A stretch of DNA of 64,000 nucleotides from assembly GCF_013364235.1 (NCBI RefSeq), contig NZ_CP054919.1:5463501-5527500 (forward strand). Reading direction: 5' to 3'. The number at the start of each line of letters is the position of its first letter. Positions within the stretch are counted from its first letter, which is position 1. A program made the position numbers and the translations under genes. Origin of the DNA: Kitasatospora sp. NA04385 (lineage in GTDB: Bacteria; Actinomycetota; Actinomycetes; Streptomycetales; Streptomycetaceae). The notes below the pieces were generated by a model. It ran no database searches and was not told the DNA's origin. It worked only from the letters and a program-made list of their open reading frames with translations. This document shows, piece after piece, positions 47,989-56,609 of this stretch.

Positions 47989-49395
47989 TCAGACGCGCTC
48001 GTCCTCGGGGAGGGTGATCACCCAGCGGGTGTCCGGGCGGGGCCGCAGGTAGAGCGCCCAGTACAGGCTGGCGGCGGCGGTGATGCCGAGCGTCCACCAC
48101 AGCGCGGTCGGGTCGAGCTGGGTCAGGACGTACGCCAGGGCCACGATCACCAGGATCGGCAGCGCGGGCCACAGCGGCTGGCGCCAGGCCGGGGCGTCCC
48201 TGTGCTGACCGCGCCGGGAGAACAGCGCGCCGACGGCGACCAGCAGGTAGAGCGCGGCCACCGCGACGCCGGTGATGTTGGTCAGCAGGTCCTGGCCGAC
48301 GAAGCAGAGCGCGGCGCCGGGGATGCCGACCGCCAGGGTGGAGATCCACGGGGCGCTGAACTTGTTGAGGGTGCCGAAGGCCCGGTTCACCGGCTCCGGC
48401 CAGGCCTTGTCGCGGCCGGAGGCGAACAGCACCCGGGAGTTCTGGATGACCATCACGATGCCGGCGTTGATGATCGCCAGCGCGATGCACAGGCTGATGA
48501 AGGTGCCGACGCCGCTGTTGCTCCAGCCGATCACCAGGGCGGAGATGTTGCCCTCGCTGAGCGCCTTCAGGTCGGGAGCGCCCACGGTGATCGCGGCGAC
48601 CGGGATCAGGATGACGGCGGCGGACAGGCCCAGCGTCCACAGCACGGTGCGGGCGACGTTCTTGCGCGGGTTCTCCAGCTCCTCGGAGAGGTAGATCGCG
48701 GTGGAGAAGCCCTGGGTGACGAAGAGCGCGGTGCCCATCGCGGCCAGGATCGCGGCGAAGCCCACCCCGCCGGTGGCGCCGGTGGTGGCGTCGGCGACGG
48801 AGCCGTGCAGCAGGCTGCCCACGCCGCGCTCGGAGTGGCCGAAGCCGAGGAAGGCGACCACGGCGCAGGCGACGACCTCCAGCACCAGGAAGATGCCGGT
48901 GATCCAGGCGTTGGCCCGCAGGTCCAGCAGACCGGCCACGGTGGCCGCCAGCATCACCGCGGCGCCGGCCCACTTGGGGTCGAGGTGGATGATCGGTTCC
49001 AGGTAGTCGGCGGTGCCCATGGCGATCAGCGAGGGCACGATCATCACCACGATCAGCGACTGGATGAACACCAGCCAGCCGGTGAACTTGCCGGCCAGGG
49101 TGCCGACCATGGCGTACTCGCCGCCCGCGGAGGGCACCAGGGTGCCGAGCTCGGAGTAGCAGAACGCCACCGCGACGCAGATGACCGTACCGATCAGGAT
49201 CGACATCAGGGTGAAGGTGCCGAGCGAGTTGAAGAGCTCCGGGACGATCACGAAGAGTGAGGATGCCGGTGTCACGCAGGAGAGCGTGAGCAGCGTGCCG
49301 CCCACGACGCCGAGCGATCGGGCGAGCTTCCTGGGGCTGCCCGCAGCGTCCTCCGTGACGGGGGAGGCTACCTGCGGGGGGAGCGTGTCGGTCAT
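47989..49395 (-). CDS. APC-superfamily amino acid permease
   Basis: 468 residues, about 12 membrane segments. The start region after a polar tail reads KLARSLGVVGGTLLTLSCVTPASSLFVIVPELF, consistent with TM1 of APC permeases, and TM2-3 contain SELGTLVPSAGGEYAMVG, the typical S-P-x-x-G-G-x-Y motif. YLSEELENPRKNVARTV follows TM6. Imports amino acids or amines by proton symport or exchange; substrate unknown. ATG 49395 is preferred; an upstream in-frame GTG would add an unlikely leader. It is located inside the ESX locus, between mycP and eccC, with its own terminator. Confidence 0.9.
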   Translation of the reverse strand: MTDTLPPQVASPVTEDAAGSPRKLARSLGVVGGTLLTLSCVTPASSLFVIVPELFNSLGTFTLMSILIGTVICVAVAFCYSELGTLVPSAGGEYAMVGTLAGKFTGWLVFIQSLIVVMIVPSLIAMGTADYLEPIIHLDPKWAGAAVMLAATVAGLLDLRANAWITGIFLVLEVVACAVVAFLGFGHSERGVGSLLHGSVADATTGATGGVGFAAILAAMGTALFVTQGFSTAIYLSEELENPRKNVARTVLWTLGLSAAVILIPVAAITVGAPDLKALSEGNISALVIGWSNSGVGTFISLCIALAIINAGIVMVIQNSRVLFASGRDKAWPEPVNRAFGTLNKFSAPWISTLAVGIPGAALCFVGQDLLTNITGVAVAALYLLVAVGALFSRRGQHRDAPAWRQPLWPALPILVIVALAYVLTQLDPTALWWTLGITAAASLYWALYLRPRPDTRWVITLPEDERV

Positions 49396-49801
49396 GGGGC
49401 ATCCGATCCACTGAGCGGCGGTGTGGGGGTCGGGAGCGCTATCGCCTCCGAAGCACGGTCTCGCGGTCTGGGTTCTGCTTCGCTCCCGATTCGCCAGGTT
49501 GCCTGGGCCGATTGGTCCAGTCAACGCGGGATCGGCTGCGGATTCCGTTGTCGTAAGGCCGTTCTGCCTGCGGAACGCAGCTCCAAAGCGGGTGGGACGT
49601 ATGTTTCCGTAGTGTCAACTCCGGTGAACTTCGCTTGAATCGAAGGTGAAGTGAGCTGGGCAACGCCGATTCCAAGGCGCTCCGCCGTGCCGCGCTGCTG
49701 GGCCGAAAACCGCCCCCGATCGGCCCGGAGGGGTACGGGAACCGAAGGAAAACCGCGAAAAACGGAAGATAACGTTATGACACCGTTCCAGGTCGGAAGT
49801 G
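49396..49801. other. Non-coding stretch upstream of the permease gene
   Basis: I find no gene here. It is distinctly less GC-rich than its surroundings, especially 49555-49800. It contains a weak hairpin around 49628-49652, a purine-rich A-tract region at 49738-49770, and the 10-bp palindrome ATAACGTTAT at 49769-49778. It must contain the permease promoter on the minus strand; I cannot fix its hexamers. Confidence 0.5.
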
Positions 49802-49841
49802 CCGAAAGGGCCGGGCCCCTTCCGGAGCCCGGCCCTTTCGG
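49802..49841 (-). terminator. Terminator of eccC
   Basis: CCGAAAGGGCCGGGC (49802-49816) pairs exactly with 49827-49841; the loop is 10 nt. It begins 32 bp past the eccC stop on the minus strand. Confidence 0.85.
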
Positions 49842-49872
49842 TCACCGTGCGTGAGCGGCGTCCGCACTACAC

Positions 49873-52800
49873 CTACACCTGCGTCGGCAGCCAGCCCGTC
49901 TGCACCGTCTGGCCCGCCTGGATCCGGCGGGAGACGAACACGCCGCGGCCCGGCGGCAGCGGCTGCGGCTTGACCGTGCCGAGCAGCGCGCCCTCGCCCT
50001 TGTCGCCGGAGAGCAGCAGGCCCTGGCCGCCCAGCTCGCGCATGCGCTGCATCACCGGCTCGAACAGCGAACGGCCGGCGCCGCCCGCGTTGCGGGCGAT
50101 GATCAGACGCAGGCCGATGTCGCGCGCGAACGGCAGGAACTCCGCCAGCGGCGCCATCGGGTTGCCCGACTGGGTGGCGACCAGCTCGTAGTCGTCCACG
50201 ATCACGAACATGTCCTTGCCGCTGTACCAGCTGCGGTTGCGCAGCTGCTCCGGCGTGACGTCCGGGCCGGGCAGGCGGCGCCCGCAGGCCCCGCGCAGCA
50301 TCTCCACGATCGCCGACATGGCGGGCGCGGCGGCCGCGTACTCCACCAGGTACTCCGGCGGCACCACGCCGAGCAGCGAGCGGCGGAAGTCGCCGACCAC
50401 GATGCCCGCCTGGTCCGGGGTGTACCGCTCGGTGATCTGCTTGATCAGCATCCGCAGCACCGCCGACTTGCCGGACTCGCTCTCGCCGAAGACGACGAAC
50501 AGCGGGTCGGACTCGAAGTTGACGAACACCGGCGCCAGCTCGACCTCGTCGACGCCGAACGCCACGCCCAGCTCCGGGTGCTCGAAGCCCTTGGGCAGCG
50601 AGTGGCCGTCCAGCACCGGCGGCAGCATGCGCACCTGCGGGGCCCGCGGGCCCGACCAGGCGGCGTTGACCTGGGCGACCAGCCCGGCCACGCCGTCCAC
50701 CAGGTCCGCGGTCTCGCTGGAGCCGTCGATCCGGGGCAGGCCGGACAGGAAGTGCAACTGGTCGGCGGTCAGGCCGCGGCCCGGGATCGGCGGGACGTTC
50801 GCGGCGACCTTGCGGCCGATCTCGGACTCCATCGAGTCGCCGAGCTTGAGCTCCACCCGGTTCTGCAGCTGGTCCTTCAGCGCCGGGCGCACCTCGGCGT
50901 AGCGGGCCGCGGTGATCACCACGTGCACGCCGTAGCCGAGGCCGCGCTGCACGATGTCGGCGATGACCGGCTCCAGGACCTCGAACTCCTGCTTGAAGGT
51001 CATCCAGCCGTCGACGAACAGGAACACGTCGCCGAACTGCTCGTCGGGCAGCTGCCCGGCGGCCCGGCGGGAGCGGTAGGTGGCGATGGTGTCGATGCCG
51101 GTCGCCCGGAACAGCTCCTCACGGCGGTTGAGCACGCCGTGCACCTCGCTGATCATGCGGCGGACCTTCTCGACGTCCAGACGGCCCGCGACGCCGCCGA
51201 CGTGCGGCAGGTCGGCCAGCGAGCCGAAGCCGCCGCCGCCGAAGTCGAGCAGGTAGAACTGCGTCTCCACCGGCGTGTGGGTGACCGAGAAGCCGGCCAC
51301 GATGGTGCGCACCATGGTGGACTTGCCCGAGCGCGGACCGCCCACGATCATGCCGTGGCCGGCGGCGCCCGAGTAGTCCAGGTACATCACGTCGCGGCGC
51401 TGGTCGCGCGGCTTGTCGACGATGCCGACCGGGACGACCAGGTTGCCCTGGCGGACGGCCGCCGGGGTCAGGCCGCGGTCCGGGCTGACCTGCAGCGGCT
51501 CCAGCAGGGTGTCCACGGACGGCGGGGCGTCCAGCGGGGGCAGCCACACCTGGTGGGCCGGCGGGCCCTGGCCGATCATCCGCTGCACGAACACGTCGAG
51601 CATGGTGTCCAGCAGCGCCTCGTCCTTCTCCTCCTCCTCGGGGAGTTCGGGGAGGATCTCCACCTCGGGCTCGACGACCTCGACCTCGGCGGCGGTGAAC
51701 AGCACCGGCTGGGCGGTGACCACCCGGCCGCCGACCGCGCGCTGGGCGCCCGGCGCCCGGTACTTGCCGGAGACGTAGGCGGCGCGGAAGCGCTCCATCA
51801 CGTCCGAGCCGAACTTGAGGTAGCCCACGCCGGGGATCGGCGGCAGGTGGTAGGCGTCCGGCACGCCGATCGCGGCCCGCGACTCGGCGGCCGAGAAGGT
51901 GCGCAGACCCAGGCGGTAGGAGAGGAAGGTGTCCAGGCCGCGGAGCTTGCCCTCCTCCAGCCGCTGCGAGGCCAGCAGCATGTGCATGCCGAGCGAACGG
52001 CCGATCCGGCCGATCTGGATGAACAGCTCGATGAAGTCCGGCTTCGCGGTGAGCAGCTCGGAGAACTCGTCGATGATCATCAGCAGCGAGGGCAGCGGGT
52101 CGAGCGGCGCGCCGGCCGCCCGGGCCCGCTCGTACTCGTTGATGTTCGCGTAGTTGCCCGCCGCGCGCAGCAGCTCCTGGCGGCGGTTCATCTCACCCTC
52201 GATCGCGTCGCGCATGCGGTCGATCAGGGTGGCTTCGCCCTCCAGGTTGGTGATCACGGCCGCGGTGTGCGGCATCTCCGCCATGCCGGCGAAGGTCGCA
52301 CCGCCCTTGAAGTCCGCGAGGACCAGGTTCAGCACCTCGGAGGAGTGGGTGACCGCCAGCGCCAGCACGATGGTGCGCAGCACCTCGGACTTGCCGGAAC
52401 CGGTCGCGCCGACGCACATGCCGTGCGGGCCCATGCCCTCCAGCGAGGCTTCCTTGATGTCCAGCCAGACGTACTCGCCGTTGCTGCCGACGCCCAGCGG
52501 GACGCGCAGCTTCTCGCGGATCGGCTTGGGACGCCAGTGCCGGGTCGGGTCGAAGGAGCCCGGGTCGCCGGTGTGCATCATCTCGGTGAAGTCCATCGAC
52601 ACCAGCGACGGGTCGCTGTCGTCGCCGCCCGCGGACGCCCGGAACGGCGCCAGCTGCCGCGCCAGCGCCTCCGACTGCCAGGCCGACAGGGTGTCCGGGG
52701 TGCCCGGGTAGCTCGCCCCGGACGCCGCCTCCAGCAGCAGCTCGTTCTTGCCGACGGTGATCACCAGGTGGCCGTTCGGCTCGTCCAGGTCACCCGGGAC

Positions 52801-53826
52801 GACCTCGATCACGGTGACGCCCTGGACGCCCTCCGCCCCGGCGATCACCGAGTCGACCGGCACCGAGGCGCCGTCCATGATGACCACCAGGTGCGGCTGG
52901 TCCGGGGTCGGCGTGCTGTCCCGGGAGAAGCCCTTGCGGCCGGCCAGCTCGCCCGCCAGCAGCTCCTCCAGCTCACCGAGGCCGGAGGCGATCAGGCGGC
53001 GCGAGCCGGCCCCGTCGCTCTCCTTGCGGTGCTGGGTGTGCGGCAGCCACTTCGCCCACTCCCACTCCTCCACCGCGCCCGGCGCGGCGGCCACCCCGAT
53101 CATCAGGTCCTCGGGGGAGTGCAGGGTCGCCAACTGGGCCACCATCGCCCGCACGTTGCCGTACACCGAGTCCGGGTCGCCGCACACCGTGATGTGGTAG
53201 AACGCCCGCAGCGAGACCGCCAGCGGCAGGTCCTGCAGGGTGCCGTGGGTCTTGATGAAGGTGCCCATCGCCTCCGCGGCGAGCGGCTCCAACTCGTCCA
53301 TCGGCGCGGTCTGCGGCGCCACCAGCGGCGTCGACAGCTGCAGCGGGCCGAGGCCGACCCGGATCTGCGCGAAGTCCGCGTCGGTCGGCCGGCGCTCCCA
53401 CAGCCGGCGGCCCTCGGCCACCACCGACCACAGCTGGTCCGGCTCCGGGTGGGTGAACAGCAGCGCACCGCGCTGCCGCTCGGCCGTGCGACGCACCTCG
53501 CGGCGCTTCTGCTGGAGGTACTTCAGGTAGTCGCGGCGCTCGTCCGAGGTCGCCGCGCTGCCGCCCTTGCGGGCCTTGACGATCTGCATCACCGCCATCG
53601 CGGCGGTCGAGGCGATCATCAGCACGCCCATCATCTTCATCGGGCCCTGGCCGCCCTGGAACATGAAGGCCGCGCTGCCGCCCATGCCGAGCATCGGCAT
53701 CAGCGTCATCAGCCAGTCCTCGCCGCCGCCGCGCGGCAGCTCGGGCGGCGGAACCAGCTCGACCGGCTCCTCCGACACCGCCGGCGGGAACGCCCGCGGC
53801 GGGCGCTTCACCGTCACCGTGCTCAT
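49873..53826 (-). CDS. eccC: ESX type VII secretion ATPase EccC (single chain)
   Basis: 1317 residues from ATG 53826 behind GAGGTGG. Two N-terminal membrane segments lie at about 37-55 and 62-80. Three FtsK/SpoIIIE-type ATPase domains follow, with Walker A loops GATGSGKSEVLR, GGPRSGKSTMVR and GESESGKSAVLR. Domain 1 has a full Walker B (LLMIIDEFSELL); domains 2 and 3 have VFLFVDGW and FVIVDDYE. EccC is the motor that recognises WXG100 export signals. It is one polypeptide, unlike the split EccCa/EccCb of mycobacterial ESX-1. Divergent from eccD. Confidence 0.97.
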   Translation of the reverse strand: MSTVTVKRPPRAFPPAVSEEPVELVPPPELPRGGGEDWLMTLMPMLGMGGSAAFMFQGGQGPMKMMGVLMIASTAAMAVMQIVKARKGGSAATSDERRDYLKYLQQKRREVRRTAERQRGALLFTHPEPDQLWSVVAEGRRLWERRPTDADFAQIRVGLGPLQLSTPLVAPQTAPMDELEPLAAEAMGTFIKTHGTLQDLPLAVSLRAFYHITVCGDPDSVYGNVRAMVAQLATLHSPEDLMIGVAAAPGAVEEWEWAKWLPHTQHRKESDGAGSRRLIASGLGELEELLAGELAGRKGFSRDSTPTPDQPHLVVIMDGASVPVDSVIAGAEGVQGVTVIEVVPGDLDEPNGHLVITVGKNELLLEAASGASYPGTPDTLSAWQSEALARQLAPFRASAGGDDSDPSLVSMDFTEMMHTGDPGSFDPTRHWRPKPIREKLRVPLGVGSNGEYVWLDIKEASLEGMGPHGMCVGATGSGKSEVLRTIVLALAVTHSSEVLNLVLADFKGGATFAGMAEMPHTAAVITNLEGEATLIDRMRDAIEGEMNRRQELLRAAGNYANINEYERARAAGAPLDPLPSLLMIIDEFSELLTAKPDFIELFIQIGRIGRSLGMHMLLASQRLEEGKLRGLDTFLSYRLGLRTFSAAESRAAIGVPDAYHLPPIPGVGYLKFGSDVMERFRAAYVSGKYRAPGAQRAVGGRVVTAQPVLFTAAEVEVVEPEVEILPELPEEEEKDEALLDTMLDVFVQRMIGQGPPAHQVWLPPLDAPPSVDTLLEPLQVSPDRGLTPAAVRQGNLVVPVGIVDKPRDQRRDVMYLDYSGAAGHGMIVGGPRSGKSTMVRTIVAGFSVTHTPVETQFYLLDFGGGGFGSLADLPHVGGVAGRLDVEKVRRMISEVHGVLNRREELFRATGIDTIATYRSRRAAGQLPDEQFGDVFLFVDGWMTFKQEFEVLEPVIADIVQRGLGYGVHVVITAARYAEVRPALKDQLQNRVELKLGDSMESEIGRKVAANVPPIPGRGLTADQLHFLSGLPRIDGSSETADLVDGVAGLVAQVNAAWSGPRAPQVRMLPPVLDGHSLPKGFEHPELGVAFGVDEVELAPVFVNFESDPLFVVFGESESGKSAVLRMLIKQITERYTPDQAGIVVGDFRRSLLGVVPPEYLVEYAAAAPAMSAIVEMLRGACGRRLPGPDVTPEQLRNRSWYSGKDMFVIVDDYELVATQSGNPMAPLAEFLPFARDIGLRLIIARNAGGAGRSLFEPVMQRMRELGGQGLLLSGDKGEGALLGTVKPQPLPPGRGVFVSRRIQAGQTVQTGWLPTQV

Positions 53827-54011
53827 GCCGCCACCTCGCCGGCGCTCGGCGGGCGCTTCGCGCACGCGCACCTCTCGATGATGAACTCGCTCCGCTCGTT
53901 CATGCCGTCACCCCGTCCCGGGCGGCAGCCGCAGAGCGCGGCTCCCCGTTCTCAACGACGCGCCCTTCCAGGGCACTTGACAGGGGGCGCCCCCATCGCT
54001 CGCTCACAATC

Positions 54012-54046
54012 CGCCCTCACGCATCTGGATACGTACGGTGAGGGCG
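54012..54046. promoter_or_regulatory. Inverted repeat in the eccC-eccD divergent region
   Basis: CGCCCTCAC (54012-54020) and GTGAGGGCG (54038-54046) are exact inverted copies, 17 bp apart. The centre-to-centre distance of 26 bp is about two and a half turns. It is a candidate site for a dimeric regulator of the ESX locus. Confidence 0.4.
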
Positions 54047-54260
54047 CCCCGTGTGATGACGCCGCCCCCGCTCCGCCGAACCGCAGGCGCGCGGGGCTGT
54101 CGCGTCTTCGACCGCCGCCCCCGTACGCCGTGCGCAGGGGCCGATCCTACTGCGCACGCCAAGCCGTTCGTCCACGGGGTCGGACCGGCCCCCCACCGGG
54201 GACTGACCCGCAGTCAAGGCCGCGCCGGGGCCGCCGGGCCCGGGGCGCCGACACCCCGCG

Positions 54261-54289
54261 TACACCACCCTTCCGGCGAAGGGTAAGGT
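54261..54289 (+). promoter_or_regulatory. Candidate eccD promoter
   Basis: TAAGGT (54284-54289) is a reasonable actinomycete -10; the hexamer 17 bp upstream is TACACC, a poor -35. The transcript would have a leader of about 95 nt. Confidence 0.3.
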
Positions 54290-54389
54290 GTCGCCGCACC
54301 AACTCTCGTTCGGACCGTGACAGTTCCGGAACCGCTGCGACGATTGGTCAGCAGACTTGCCGACACAGCCAACGAGGGGGAGAGGGCCG

Positions 54390-55850
54390 GTGAGCAACAA
54401 CGCAACGACCGGTTTCTGCCGGGTCACCGTGGTGGCACCGGACAGCCGGATCGACGTCGCCCTGCCGGAGGACGTCCCGCTCGCGGACATCTACCCGGAA
54501 GTGCTCAGGCTCTCCGGGCAGACCCAGGTGGACGGGACGCCCACCGGGTTCCACCTGGTCCGACGGGACGGCACCGTGCTGGACAGCGGCCTGCCGCTGG
54601 CCGCCCAGCAGGTCCGCGACGGGGACCTGCTGAGCCTGCGCCCGTTCGCCGAGTCGCTGCCGCCCGCGGTGTACGACGACGTCGCCGACGCCATCGCCTC
54701 CGCCGTCGAGGCCGACCGCCGGTTCTGGAGCCCCGACCTGATGCGGGCCTTCGGCCTGGTCGCCGGCACCGTCCTGCTCGCGCTGCTCGCCTTCGCGCTG
54801 TGGTTCTCCGACCTGCGGCACGACATGTTCGGCCTGCCCGGCATCCTCTCCGGCGTCACCGCGATCGTCCTGGTGACCTTCGCCGGCGTGCGCGCCCGGG
54901 TCTACGCCGACCACACCGCCGCCCTCGCCCTCGGCCTGGGCGCGCTGCCGCACGCCATGCTGGCCGGCTCCGGCATCATCCAGGTCCCGGACGGCTCCGG
55001 CCCCGGCCGGCTGCAGTTCCTGGTCGGCTGCGTCACCGTGCTGGTGGTCTCCGTCCTGCTGGTCGGCCTGCTGCCGGAGCGGGACTCGGCGTTCGTCGCC
55101 TCCTCCTTCCTCGCCGCCGCCGGCACCCTGGCCACCTTCGCCGCCGTCCTGATGTCCGGCACCGCGATCACCGACATCGCCTCCGTCACCGGCGTCGCCG
55201 GCGTCGCCGCGATCGGCTTCCTGCCCGCGCTGTCCGCCCGCTTCGCCCGCCTGCCCGTCGGCTTCAGCGCCCCCGGCCAGACCCGCACCCGCGGCAGCGC
55301 CTACGGCGAGGAGGCCAACAGCGCCGAGACCGTCCAGTACGAGCGGATCGCCGCCCAGGCCCGCCGCGGCCACGAGGTGCTGGTCGGCCTGGTCGGCGGC
55401 GCCTCCGCCACCATCGTCGGCGCCTGCGCCGTGCTCGGCTTCAGCGACCGCACCTGGGCCGAACTGCTGGCCCTGGCCATCGGCATCTCGACCATGCTGC
55501 GCGCCCGGCTGTTCCGCTACACCGCGCAGGTGTTCGCGCTCACCATCTCCGGCCTGGCCGCGCTGTCCCTGCTGGTCCTCGGCCTGGCCCTGCACACCCC
55601 GCTGCACCTGCTGATGGCCAAGCTCACCAACGAGGGCGGCGGCGACCTGCGCACCGTGTGGCTGTCCGCGTCCATCGCGGCCGGCGCCGCGGTGATGACC
55701 GCCATCGCGCTGATCGTCCCCCGCTCCGGGGTGTCCCCGTTCTGGGGCCGCATCCTGGACATGGTCGACAGCCTGCTGCTGCTCTCGCTCGTCCCGCTCG
55801 CGCTCGCCGTCCTCGACGTCTACAACGTGGTGCGCGGCGCGACCGGCTGA
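54390..55850 (+). CDS. eccD: ESX type VII secretion protein EccD
   Basis: 486 residues, GTG behind GGGGGAGAGGG. The N-terminal ubiquitin-like domain spans about 1-95 (CRVTVVAPDSRIDVALPEDVPLADIYPEVL in part: CRVTVVAPDSRIDVALPED). Eleven hydrophobic segments follow from about residue 115 to the end, the EccD topology that forms the membrane channel vestibule in ESX-5 structures. The cytoplasmic loop after TM6 carries EEANSAETVQYERIAAQARRGHEVL, which is conserved in EccD. Last ESX gene; rpsO follows 89 bp downstream. Confidence 0.95.
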   Translation: MSNNATTGFCRVTVVAPDSRIDVALPEDVPLADIYPEVLRLSGQTQVDGTPTGFHLVRRDGTVLDSGLPLAAQQVRDGDLLSLRPFAESLPPAVYDDVADAIASAVEADRRFWSPDLMRAFGLVAGTVLLALLAFALWFSDLRHDMFGLPGILSGVTAIVLVTFAGVRARVYADHTAALALGLGALPHAMLAGSGIIQVPDGSGPGRLQFLVGCVTVLVVSVLLVGLLPERDSAFVASSFLAAAGTLATFAAVLMSGTAITDIASVTGVAGVAAIGFLPALSARFARLPVGFSAPGQTRTRGSAYGEEANSAETVQYERIAAQARRGHEVLVGLVGGASATIVGACAVLGFSDRTWAELLALAIGISTMLRARLFRYTAQVFALTISGLAALSLLVLGLALHTPLHLLMAKLTNEGGGDLRTVWLSASIAAGAAVMTAIALIVPRSGVSPFWGRILDMVDSLLLLSLVPLALAVLDVYNVVRGATG

Positions 55851-55939
55851 GCCGCGCTGGTATCGTTGGTCCGTCCGAGTCTTGTCAGGCCCTGTGCTTC
55901 CTACCAGGACCGCTCGGCCACACCCCGAAGGAGATGCCC

Positions 55940-56230
55940 GTGGCCCTCGCCGCTGACGTCAAGAAGCAGATCATCGCCGAGTTCGGCCAGAAGGAGGGCG
56001 ACACCGGCTCCCCCGAGGTCCAGGTGGCCATGCTCTCCCGCCGGATCTCGGACCTGACCGAGCACCTCAAGTTCCACAAGCACGACCACCACTCGCGCCG
56101 CGGCCTGCTGATCCTGGTCGGCCAGCGCCGCCGCCTGCTGCAGTACCTGGCCAAGAAGGACATCGAGCGCTTCCGTACCCTGGTGGACCGCCTCGGCATC
56201 CGCCGCGGTGCCGCCGGCGGCGCCCGCTGA
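55940..56230 (+). CDS. rpsO: 30S ribosomal protein S15
   Basis: 96 residues. GTG 55940 is 6 bp after AAGGAG; the ATG two codons earlier (55934) touches that site and is less likely. The S15 signature is complete: EGDTGSPEVQVAMLSRRISDLTEHLK, HKHDHHSRRGLL and LVGQRRRLLQYLAKKD (each listed in part). S15 binds 16S rRNA in the platform of the small subunit. It is followed by a strong hairpin and then pnp, the conserved rpsO-pnp pair. Confidence 0.98.
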   Translation: MALAADVKKQIIAEFGQKEGDTGSPEVQVAMLSRRISDLTEHLKFHKHDHHSRRGLLILVGQRRRLLQYLAKKDIERFRTLVDRLGIRRGAAGGAR

Positions 56231-56240
56231 CACCGCTCGC

Positions 56241-56274
56241 AGGGGCGGCTCCCCTCTCCGGGGGAGCCGCCCCT
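56241..56274 (+). terminator. rpsO-pnp intergenic hairpin
   Basis: AGGGGCGGCTCCCC (56241-56254) pairs exactly with 56261-56274. In Streptomyces the rpsO-pnp intergenic stem-loop is known to be an RNase III processing site that allows read-through control of pnp; this hairpin is in that position. Confidence 0.85.
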
Positions 56275-56609
56275 CGGCGCATTCCGCGCCACCCCGCGAC
56301 CACGCCCCGCGACGAAGCCGCCCGCGACAAAGCCGCGCTCGGTAGGGTGTGAATTTGTAAGGTAAAGGGCATGTCCGCCCTAGCGGGCCGAATCAAGGCC
56401 TCCAACGGAGGCCGCCCGCACCCCGCAGGAGCGTCCGCACGCCGACCGCCGCACGCCGAAAGGCGCCGGTCCTCGGTAGTGGCCGCCGGGAACCCCGACA
56501 CGAGGGTCCGACCCGGTGGCTTCGATCGAAGACCGGCCCAGCTGCCCGGGCCACGGCAGGCAAGCGCAGGGACGCTCCTGGGAGACGTACGAAAGAGGAG
56601 ATCTTCCAG
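56275..56609 (+). other. pnp leader region
   Basis: 335 bp without a gene. TAAGGT at 56358-56363 is a possible -10 for a pnp promoter. GGCCTCC-aac-GGAGGCC (56397-56413) forms a small perfect hairpin. The leader from there to the pnp start would be about 240 nt, long enough for the autoregulation by PNPase known in other bacteria. The Shine-Dalgarno AGAGGAG is at 56594-56600. Confidence 0.5.

Larger units (their letters stand above)
53827..54389. other. 563-bp divergent regulatory region between eccC and eccD
   Basis: No convincing gene. It must hold the promoters of both eccC (minus) and eccD (plus). It contains a CGCCCTCAC/GTGAGGGCG inverted repeat at 54012-54046, a TAGGAT -10-like hexamer on the minus strand (54145-54150) and TAAGGT on the plus strand (54284-54289). 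GGGGGCGCCCCC near 53983-53994 is a further palindrome. Confidence 0.5.

Noticed and set aside
49651..49854. Small plus-strand ORF ending MTPFQVGSAERAG...
   Set aside because: It runs through the eccC terminator hairpin and has no ribosome site or homology that I know.
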